A stretch of DNA of 7,260 nucleotides, taken from Desulfobacula sp. Lineage in GTDB: Bacteria; Desulfobacterota; Desulfobacteria; Desulfobacterales; Desulfobacteraceae. The stretch covers positions 1 to 7,260 of the forward strand of contig JAGLNZ010000464.1 in the NCBI GenBank assembly GCA_023139225.1, written 5' to 3'. The notes below the pieces were generated by a model. That model was not told the origin of the DNA, made no database searches, and saw only the letters and a list, made by a program, of their open reading frames with translations. Positions 1 through 5,725 of this stretch are shown piece by piece; position 1 is the first letter of the stretch, and every line of letters begins with the position of its first letter. A program made the translations under genes and the position numbers.

Positions 1-647
1 GTGATACCCCAGGTCAGACGGGATTTTGGCCGGGAAATGCAAAGGTCTTCCAGAGGTTCCTTTAAAAAAGAAAGAATTTCATTTTTATACTGGGCAGGCT
101 GGATAAAATCAGGATTGGTTTTAATATGGTCGATAAGCCATTCCTGGTATTGACTCATTTTGAAGAAATAATTGGATTCTTTGATGACCTTTGGCTCAAC
201 TCCATGGTCCGGGCATTTACCATCCACAAGCTCTCTTTCCTGGTAAAATCGTTCACACCCAAAACAATAAAGCCCTTCATAGCTTGAAAAATAGATATCA
301 CCTGAATCATAAATTTTTGAAAGAATATTTTTTACCACTTGAATGTGATTTGGATCAGTTGTTCTGATAAAATGATTGTTATTAACATTTAATACCGGCA
401 ACAGGTCCTGAAAAAGCTTGCTGATTTTGTCTGCATATGCCTTTGGGGTTGTTTTTTGGCTTTGGGCTGCCTGAACAATCTTATCTCCGTGTTCATCCGT
501 TCCAGTCAGAAAAAAAGTTTCATAATCATCCATTTGTTTGAATCTTGTTGCAACATCCGCCGCGATGGAAGTGTATGCATGCCCCAGATGGGGTTTTGCA
601 TTGACATAATATATAGGGGTTGTAAAAAATTGTTTTTTTGGTTTCAT
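1..647 (-). CDS. metG: methionyl-tRNA synthetase, N-terminal 215 residues (3' end outside window)
   Basis: This is a cytoplasmic class I aminoacyl-tRNA synthetase that activates methionine with ATP and charges tRNA-Met. The frame opens at ATG 647-645 and is still open at base 1, so only about the first third of the enzyme is present. The HIGH signature is HLGH at residues 20-23, followed by the family block [11 protein letters not shown] at 47-57. The connective insertion carries one zinc knuckle, CFGC (128-131) plus CPDH (145-148). This is the CxxC/CPxH arrangement of Thermus-type MetRS rather than the two-knuckle enterobacterial form. The block GNYFF/SNYFF is seen at 158-162. The KMSKS loop and anticodon domain would lie left of the window. 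The gene starts 16 bp after the ricT stop with only a weak GGA upstream, so it is probably translated from the same mRNA as holB-ricT. The identification is very secure. Confidence 0.97.
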   Translation of the reverse strand, partial: MKPKKQFFTTPIYYVNAKPHLGHAYTSIAADVATRFKQMDDYETFFLTGTDEHGDKIVQAAQSQKTTPKAYADKISKLFQDLLPVLNVNNNHFIRTTDPNHIQVVKNILSKIYDSGDIYFSSYEGLYCFGCERFYQERELVDGKCPDHGVEPKVIKESNYFFKMSQYQEWLIDHIKTNPDFIQPAQYKNEILSFLKEPLEDLCISRPKSRLTWGI

Positions 648-663
648 TATTTTTTTGATTCCG

Positions 664-1455
664 TTATTGGTTGCCCAGTTGCTGGATGGTTTTTTCTATT
701 TCCGTGTTATCCTCTAAACGAATAGTGATGCTCTCTTTTAATACATTTTGCCTGACAACTTTTCCTTTGCCTTCTTCTATGGTGATTTTTCTCCCAAGTT
801 TGGGCATCTGGCGTTTAAGACTTTTATAGGTTTCATTTTCAAAGGTCAGGCAGCACATCAACCTGCCGCAAACCCCGGAAATTTTCGTGGGATTTAATGA
901 CAGCCCCTGCTCTTTTGCCATTTTGATGGAAACCGGCTCAAACGAGTGCATAAAAGAGGAACAGCAAAGTTCTCTGCCGCATTTGCCAATACCGCCGCAA
1001 TGTTTTGAAAGGTTTCGAATTCCGACCTGGCGCATCTCAATCCGAATACTGAATTCTTTTACCAGAAGTTTGATTAATTCTCTAAAATCAATTCTACCGT
1101 CTGCTGTGTAGAAAAAAGTCAGCTTGTTTCGATCAAATGTGCTTTCAACACTGAACAGATTCATGAGAAGATTTAAATCATTGATGCATTGGATGCAAAA
1201 ATCAAATGCTTTTTTTTCAAGCTTTTTTATTTCTTCTCTTTTAATAAAGTCTTCTTTGGTGGCAATACGGACAATCTGTTTTAATTTTTTCCCAACATTT
1301 TCAACTTCAACAGGAGATATGGCTATTTTACCAAAGCCAAGGCCCTGCTCTGTTTCTACGATTACTGGGTCACCTTCTTTTAATACAAAAGCATCGCTTT
1401 TGAAATCATATATTTTTCCAGCTGTTTTAAATTTAACCCCGGCAACTTTAATCAT
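664..1455 (-). CDS. ricT: RicT (YaaT) family PSP1-domain protein, probable [4Fe-4S] protein
   Basis: This is a 263-residue member of the PSP1 C-terminal domain family. In Bacillus subtilis the homologue RicT (YaaT) works with RicA and RicF in a complex that carries iron-sulfur clusters and stimulates RNase Y-dependent mRNA maturation, competence and sporulation. Its role in deltaproteobacteria is not settled. The diagnostic region is residues 145-203: [11 protein letters not shown] (155-165) and [10 protein letters not shown] (193-202), separated by [11 protein letters not shown] and SLNPTKIS, matching the family almost word for word. Cysteines 153, 159, 164, 165, 196, 201 and 202 fall in this block, and C87 and C90 lie in the middle domain. 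The ATG at 1455 overlaps the holB stop by 8 bp, with GGAAAG about 8 bases upstream, which suggests translational coupling. The holB-ricT-metG order is shared with Firmicutes. No ricA or ricF partner is visible here. Confidence 0.94.
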   Translation of the reverse strand: MIKVAGVKFKTAGKIYDFKSDAFVLKEGDPVIVETEQGLGFGKIAISPVEVENVGKKLKQIVRIATKEDFIKREEIKKLEKKAFDFCIQCINDLNLLMNLFSVESTFDRNKLTFFYTADGRIDFRELIKLLVKEFSIRIEMRQVGIRNLSKHCGGIGKCGRELCCSSFMHSFEPVSIKMAKEQGLSLNPTKISGVCGRLMCCLTFENETYKSLKRQMPKLGRKITIEEGKGKVVRQNVLKESITIRLEDNTEIEKTIQQLGNQ

Positions 1456-2500
1456 ATATTAACTTTCCTTTGTTATTGGTAATTTTAAGGAAAAAACTAT
1501 CCAATGTTAATCTTGGTGCACTATTTGATGCCAGCATTTTTTCCACTCCATAAAGATCTTTGATCCAGGCATAAATTTTTTTTGTTTCAACCATCTGACT
1601 AATATCTGTAAAAGTGCCGGAAAAATCAAGATTAACTATTTTTTTTGGATGTAATTTAAAAATCATTAAGTCTCTGAAAAATGTTTTCATAATGGCAATG
1701 GCGTCATCAATAAGGTCGGGGTTCAGGCTTAACTTTTGTGAAAGTATCAAACTATTTGATACGCATTTGTTTGTGTCCGTTGCAATTATGTCCACAAGAG
1801 TTTTGAGTAACCATTCCCTTATTTTCAACCAGTTGATATCTTTTGCATCATTTCCTAAATTCAAATACATCATTGCTTTTCTAAGATCACAATCAGATGT
1901 TCTTGATGCAATATGGGCCAAATCCTTGTCAACTTTGAAATCTTTGATCAGATATTGCTCAATGAATTTGTCTGTCAACGGTTTAAATCTGATTTTACGG
2001 CATCGCGAAATAATAGTTGGAACTAGATAAGATATTTTGTTGGCAATGAGGATGAAAAAAGTTTTTTCAGGCGGTTCTTCAAGCATTTTTAATAATGCAT
2101 TCTGGGCCTGGGTATTCATAAGGTCTGCATTTAGAATCAATACCATCCTGAATCTGGCCTCATTGGGCCTGGAAGAAATTGCTAACCCCATTTCACGAAT
2201 TTGCGATATTGAAATTATTTTTTTTCCTTTTAGAAGATTGATATACAGGATATCCGGGTGACTTTTTGCATCTATTTTACGGCATGATCTGCAATCGTTG
2301 CAGGCAAAGCCCGTGTCCTTTAAGCAATTACACCCTTTTGCAAAGAAAAATGCCGCTTTTTTTCTTTGGGTATTTTCATTCCCATAGAAAAGAAGGGCAT
2401 TGGGAATTTTTTTTGTCTGAATGATATGTGTTAATTCTAAAAAGACTTTGGCTTGATATTGAGTTTGATCAAAATCAGGCATGGTTTGATCAATAACCAT
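1448..2500 (-). CDS. holB: DNA polymerase III delta prime subunit (clamp loader)
   Basis: This 350-residue protein is the delta prime subunit of the clamp loader, which opens and loads the beta sliding clamp onto primed DNA. Order of features: an AAA+ start, IPNALLFYGNENTQRKKAAF (32-51), sits where other clamp-loader subunits have a P-loop. It lacks GK[ST], so nucleotide binding is unlikely, as in E. coli delta prime. A zinc module follows with Cys 59 (or 57), 67, 70 and 73. The Walker B-like region and family block NADLMNTQAQNALLKMLEEP is at 124-143. The SRC motif at 165-167 supplies the trans-acting arginine to the neighbouring subunit. The C-terminal third is the poorly conserved collar domain. 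ATG 2500 is 3 bp after the HU stop with no strong ribosome site. M7 (ATG at 2482) is an alternative start. The gene end overlaps ricT by 8 bp. Confidence 0.93.
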   Translation of the reverse strand: MVIDQTMPDFDQTQYQAKVFLELTHIIQTKKIPNALLFYGNENTQRKKAAFFFAKGCNCLKDTGFACNDCRSCRKIDAKSHPDILYINLLKGKKIISISQIREMGLAISSRPNEARFRMVLILNADLMNTQAQNALLKMLEEPPEKTFFILIANKISYLVPTIISRCRKIRFKPLTDKFIEQYLIKDFKVDKDLAHIASRTSDCDLRKAMMYLNLGNDAKDINWLKIREWLLKTLVDIIATDTNKCVSNSLILSQKLSLNPDLIDDAIAIMKTFFRDLMIFKLHPKKIVNLDFSGTFTDISQMVETKKIYAWIKDLYGVEKMLASNSAPRLTLDSFFLKITNNKGKLIYD

Positions 2501-2503
2501 TTA

Positions 2504-2779
2504 TTAATAATCTACCCGCTCCTTCAGCTCTTTTCCGCATTTAAAAAACGGCAGTTGCTTGGGAGGAATGGTGACTTTTTGTCCGGTTTTCGGGTTGCGG
2601 CCTGTGTAGCTTTTGTACTTTTTTATATGAAAACTGCAAAAGCCTCTTATTTCAACCCTTTCTCCTTTTACAAATGAATCGGAAAGCGAGTCAAAAAATA
2701 TTTTAATGACTTCTACAGCTTCGAATTTTGTCAGGTTTGCTTTCTCTTTTAATGTTGAAATTAATTCAAGTTTATTCAT
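2504..2779 (-). CDS. HU/IHF-family DNA-binding protein, IHF-beta-like
   Basis: This is a 91-residue nucleoid-associated DNA-bending protein of the HU/IHF superfamily, expected to act as a dimer. The N-terminal helix pair (residues 1-38, MNKLELISTL...) is followed by the beta-sheet core RVEIRGFCSF (41-50) and the DNA-binding arm GRNPKTGQKVTIPP (60-73), whose Pro normally intercalates into DNA. It closes with the C-terminal helix CGKELKERVDY. RVEIRGF and FFK.GKEL resemble IHF-beta more than HU. The frame extends upstream to a TTG at 2824 and an ATG at 2797. I chose ATG 2779 because it gives the normal family length, has AAAGAGG just upstream (4-base spacing), and lies downstream of the predicted promoter, whose transcript would start near 2821. 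Oddities are Cys48 and Cys81 where Gly and Pro are usual. It is the first gene of the holB-ricT-metG operon. Confidence 0.93.
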   Translation of the reverse strand: MNKLELISTLKEKANLTKFEAVEVIKIFFDSLSDSFVKGERVEIRGFCSFHIKKYKSYTGRNPKTGQKVTIPPKQLPFFKCGKELKERVDY

Positions 2780-2827
2780 ACCGCCTCTTTTTTGCATTGA
2801 AAGATGTAATCTTATTATTTTCAAAAG

Positions 2828-2856
2828 ACTTTAATTAAAATTCGATAAAAAGTCAA
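2828..2856 (-). promoter_or_regulatory. predicted sigma-70-type promoter of the HU-holB-ricT-metG operon
   Basis: On the minus strand TTGACT (2856-2851, 5 of 6 consensus) is followed after exactly 17 bases by TAAAGT (2833-2828, 4 of 6). The predicted start of transcription near 2821 leaves a leader of about 40 bases before the HU ATG. It begins 5 bp beyond the stop of the upstream NusG-like gene, and no strong hairpin separates the two, so read-through from lptD is also possible. This is inferred from sequence only. Confidence 0.5.
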
Positions 2857-2860
2857 GGGG

Positions 2861-3385
2861 TTATGCTAAAAAGTCAGGGACCTTTTCAACATTGTCTTCC
2901 TCTACTTCAACCCCGGCATATTGTCCTAAAACCTCTATTTTAATGACAACACGTCCTTTCCCTTTATATCTTGAAAATTCTCCCTTTATCCCTGCCATGG
3001 GACCTTCTAAAATCATCACAGGCTCTCCTTTTTTTATACGGATATTAATCCCTGTGATCAGATCCATGTTTGCGTTTGTCAGGATTTTTAAGGATTCGAC
3101 CTGTGATTGGGGTACAGGCACCGGTCCTGATTGATTGCCCAATAGCCTGACAGCCCCGATGGTTTTTAAAATATTCAGCTGGTCAGAGGGGTCAACGGTT
3201 GATTTCACAAAAATATATCCCGGGAAAAGCGGGATTTTTATCATGAGATTTCTATCTTTCCGCCTGCTTTTGCGTTTTGTTGTGGGCAAAAAAGCCTCGA
3301 TCTTTTTTTTGACAATATTAGTATGCACAGTCTGCTCAAAGTTGCTTCTTGTCAAAAGAGCAAACCACTTTAATTCTTCCATCAT
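2861..3385 (-). CDS. NusG-paralog transcription antitermination factor (RfaH/UpxY/LoaP-like)
   Basis: This 174-residue protein has NusG architecture: an NGN domain that would bind RNA polymerase (about 5-105), then a KOW domain. Diagnostic signs are KWFALLTRSNFEQTV at 6-20, the PLFPGYIFVK motif at 52-61 and the KOW loop KKGEPVMILEGPMAGIKGEF at 118-137. Housekeeping nusG normally sits with secE and rplK. Here the neighbours are lptD and an HU gene. The RS.FE..V, T.KRKSRRKDR and FPGYIFV wording is that of the specialised paralogs that suppress termination or promote elongation in long, often polysaccharide or secondary-metabolite, operons. The ATG at 3385 overlaps the lptD stop (ATGA), so translation is probably coupled. 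A second ATG at 3382 is equally possible. The regulated operon is not visible here; the lptD link suggests envelope or surface glycan genes, but that is inference. Confidence 0.88.
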   Translation of the reverse strand: MMEELKWFALLTRSNFEQTVHTNIVKKKIEAFLPTTKRKSRRKDRNLMIKIPLFPGYIFVKSTVDPSDQLNILKTIGAVRLLGNQSGPVPVPQSQVESLKILTNANMDLITGINIRIKKGEPVMILEGPMAGIKGEFSRYKGKGRVVIKIEVLGQYAGVEVEEDNVEKVPDFLA

Positions 3386-5604
3386 TTTATACCAACCGCT
3401 CCAATTCCATGAAGATTTATCAGAAAGGTAATACTTCTTTCATTATTTGATTCTGCAATAAAAAGATTCAACGTCCAGCAGGATCTTTTCAGGGTAAAAC
3501 CTGCCTGTGTTTCCACGGTTTTCTTGTCTCTTAGATTCTCTTCAATCGAGTAATAGGCAGTTAATTCATCTGTCAGGCGGACATCTATTTTTGAATATAA
3601 AGATTCTGATTTGTTGATTGCATATCTGTATTCGGTATTTAAAGTATCTCCCCTGTTATCTTTGAGCGTACTTCCAATGTTTAGGGTTTCATATTGGCTG
3701 TCATAAACAGACCATGTAAGATCCATATCAAGACGAAGAAATTTATTTGGATTCAGCTCGGTATCAAGTGCAATATTTGAAAACGGTTCCGGGTCGTCTT
3801 CTCTTGCCTTTTTCATATCATAGCTTTGGGAAAGTTTAAGATAAGCAAAATCTCGGTAGATTGATTTTTCTCCTGCTTTAGGATTTATGCTCGATTTTCT
3901 GGAAATAAAATTATTGGTAAGAGACCAGGAGATAATATTTTGTCCATTTATTCTATCAAGAGAATCAAAATACGGCAGATCATCTTGAATAATACTTGGC
4001 GTAAAAGCGTATTCAAGTTTTGGGATGATTTCATGTTTTATTTTGTCGGCAAATTTGTTATTCGGGTTGAATATTTTATGGAATTTCGTGGATAGCACTG
4101 CTCCAAAATCAGATATATGTCTTGTTCTCAGACTGTCTGAATCGCCGTTAATATCCGTAAACTCATTTGTATACCAGACGGTTTCCCTAATCCCGACAGA
4201 TGGTTCAAAATTAAAAAACTTGCCAAGTTTCAAGGGTAGAAAAAGTTTGGGGTAGATATCTGTCCGCTGCCCTTTTACACGTGTGGCAGTTGTATCTTGC
4301 CGGTAAAAGGATCGATATTCGCTGTCAAGAGAATAAAAGAATTTTGAAGAACCGATCTGCTGTTTGGAGGCATCAAACTGAATGCTTGGAATTGTTTGCA
4401 AAGTTGTGTCATCAGTGTCCTGCCTCCGGGCACGAATATTATCATACCATAATGCATCAAAATTAAATGTATATGTGGACCATGATTTGTTGATATTCAA
4501 CCAGTTTTTCCTGGTTATATCATCATATTCATCCAGGCCCCGGCCAAATTCTTCTTCAAGATATTTTTTTGTTTTGGTATATCCTGTAAATCCGCCTTGA
4601 AACTCATGAAGATAATCTTCATCACTTACTATATCGATATCCAGCTTGGCTGCAAATCCATTGGGAAGATTCTGATTCTGTTTCATGCGCAGCCAGAAAC
4701 GGTCTGAGTTGGTCCTTTGAGGGGTTGAGGAAAAACTATGGTTTTCAGTATCAACGGTCCCGTCATCTGTTGTTTTATCTTTAAGATAATCAAAAAAAAC
4801 GGAACCTTTGGTTTTGTTATCCAGGATATATCGGTATTCTGCTCCTATTTTTGTTCCTCGATCCGACATGTGGTCTGCATAAAAGGTTGCATCGGTATTC
4901 TTTGAAATGGCGATAAAAAGGGGCTGTTCATATTCAGATCCCTTTCTGTCGGATCTTGAAATTCTTGGGACTAAAAGGCCCGTCTGGCGCTTGGTCTTAA
5001 CGGGAAACATAAGAAAAGGGGTGTAAGCGCTAGGAATTTTTTTTATCCAAAATATGGCATCTCGGGCAGTCCCATACCCCTCAACCGTGACTTTAACATT
5101 CTTACCTGAAATTTTCCAGTCAGGAGATTCTCCGGGGCATGATGTGATGGTGCCTTTATCGGCACTATAAGTAAATTTGCCGGTTTTTCTGATATTTTCA
5201 CCATTAATATAAAAATTATTTTTCTGGATGAAAATGGTGCCTTTGTTTATGGTGCCGATTTCCGTTATAAGATTGATATTCATTGCATTGCAGGAGATGG
5301 AATCTTCGCCGGATATCAGGATAACATTGCCCTGGGCAAAAGCATCCTTTGTTTTATTTGAGAATTCAACATAATCTGCTTCAAGCCTGGTTTTCCCCCC
5401 GGTGATCACTACATCGTCCTCGGCAATATAGAGATTTCTTTTATTATCAAATGTCACTACCCGTGCGGATATATGCCAGGGGATTTCTTTGGGATTTTGG
5501 GGTAAAGCATTTGCCTTTGCAACCCCTCCGGTTGAAATGAATATATAAAAAAAAGCAAATACCACAAAAAGTGGCAGATACCTTTGCTTTAACAAACAGA
5601 ACAT
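3382..5604 (-). CDS. lptD: LPS-assembly outer-membrane protein LptD
   Basis: This is the outer-membrane beta-barrel that, with lipoprotein LptE, inserts lipopolysaccharide into the outer leaflet. A GTG at 5628 is also in frame, but ATG 5604 is preferred: GGAAAG lies just upstream, and the protein then begins with a proper signal peptide (MFCLLKQR, a hydrophobic run LFVVFAFFYIFI, cleavage after ANA at residue 33). The 740-residue precursor has an LptA-like periplasmic domain (about 40-155, WHISARVVTFDN, DVVITGGKTRLEADYVEF, AQGNVI), then the family hinge TSCPGESPDWKISG and PFLMFPVKTKRQTGLLVPRI (about 154-214), then a long strand-rich barrel. Mature-region cysteines are C105, C156 and C709. C156 matches the interdomain Cys173 of E. 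coli and C709 the C-terminal Cys pair, of which only one is kept. It heads the operon with the NusG-like gene. No lptE is visible. Confidence 0.95.
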   Translation of the reverse strand: MFCLLKQRYLPLFVVFAFFYIFISTGGVAKANALPQNPKEIPWHISARVVTFDNKRNLYIAEDDVVITGGKTRLEADYVEFSNKTKDAFAQGNVILISGEDSISCNAMNINLITEIGTINKGTIFIQKNNFYINGENIRKTGKFTYSADKGTITSCPGESPDWKISGKNVKVTVEGYGTARDAIFWIKKIPSAYTPFLMFPVKTKRQTGLLVPRISRSDRKGSEYEQPLFIAISKNTDATFYADHMSDRGTKIGAEYRYILDNKTKGSVFFDYLKDKTTDDGTVDTENHSFSSTPQRTNSDRFWLRMKQNQNLPNGFAAKLDIDIVSDEDYLHEFQGGFTGYTKTKKYLEEEFGRGLDEYDDITRKNWLNINKSWSTYTFNFDALWYDNIRARRQDTDDTTLQTIPSIQFDASKQQIGSSKFFYSLDSEYRSFYRQDTTATRVKGQRTDIYPKLFLPLKLGKFFNFEPSVGIRETVWYTNEFTDINGDSDSLRTRHISDFGAVLSTKFHKIFNPNNKFADKIKHEIIPKLEYAFTPSIIQDDLPYFDSLDRINGQNIISWSLTNNFISRKSSINPKAGEKSIYRDFAYLKLSQSYDMKKAREDDPEPFSNIALDTELNPNKFLRLDMDLTWSVYDSQYETLNIGSTLKDNRGDTLNTEYRYAINKSESLYSKIDVRLTDELTAYYSIEENLRDKKTVETQAGFTLKRSCWTLNLFIAESNNERSITFLINLHGIGAVGIK

Positions 5605-5725
5605 GTTCTTTCCAGTAAAAAATTGCACATCGATTAAAATTACTGTATAAAGCCATTTTATACTTTAAAAGTCAAGTTTTGAATGCATGCTTTTATAGTT
5701 CAATATGGCAAAGGTTAAATAAAAA
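5605..5725. promoter_or_regulatory. divergent promoter region between lptD and the cysteine synthase-CysRS fusion gene
   Basis: This short AT-rich stretch separates two genes transcribed away from each other and must carry both promoters. Rightwards, TTGCAC (5623-5628) and TATAAA (5646-5651) are 17 bases apart, giving a leader of about 68 bases to the ATG at 5726. Leftwards, TATAAA (5661-5656) could be a -10 with a poor -35. A good TTGACT (5675-5670) is present but has no well-spaced -10. Ahead of the fusion gene, AAGG at 5711-5714 is 11 bases from the ATG, a long spacing and so a weak ribosome site. No riboswitch or T-box structure was recognised. The individual promoter assignments are uncertain. 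Confidence 0.4.
5645..5663. repeat. 19-bp inverted repeat (7-bp arms, 5-bp spacer) in the divergent promoter region
   Basis: GTATAAA (5645-5651) and TTTATAC (5657-5663) are perfect inverted copies around GCCAT. The dyad does not extend outside the arms. Each arm contains TATAAA reading outward to one of the divergent genes, so it can be read either as a regulator half-site pair covering both -10 elements or simply as two facing -10 boxes. The arms are directly visible; any function is inference. Confidence 0.5.

Noticed and set aside
887..1462. Plus-strand open frames at 887-1111 and 1124-1462
   Set aside because: They lie wholly opposite ricT, whose product matches a known family throughout, and their translations show no recognisable domain.
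1614..2261. Plus-strand open frames opposite holB (1614-2030, 2037-2261)
   Set aside because: These are antisense shadows of a well-supported gene with no family features.
2777..2824. Longer HU protein starting at TTG 2824 or ATG 2797
   Set aside because: The extra residues are absent from the family, no ribosome site precedes them, and the TTG lies at or before the predicted transcription start.
2827..2854. GACTTT/AAAGTC dyad (16-base loop) followed by TTTT after the NusG-like stop, as a possible terminator
   Set aside because: The stem is only 6 bp and AT-rich with a large loop, and it overlaps a good -35/-10 pair; a promoter explains it better.
2892..3431. Plus-strand open frames opposite the NusG-like gene
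   Set aside because: They are antisense to a clear NGN-KOW protein; Phe/Ser-rich composition is typical of shadow frames.
1206..5044. Runs of eight A on the coding strand in ricT, holB and lptD as programmed slippage sites
   Set aside because: Such runs are common in AT-rich coding DNA, the frames continue normally through each, and no alternative frame product is suggested.
5605..5628. GTG start for lptD at 5628
   Set aside because: It adds eight residues ahead of an otherwise normal signal peptide, and the GGAAAG site fits the ATG at 5604.
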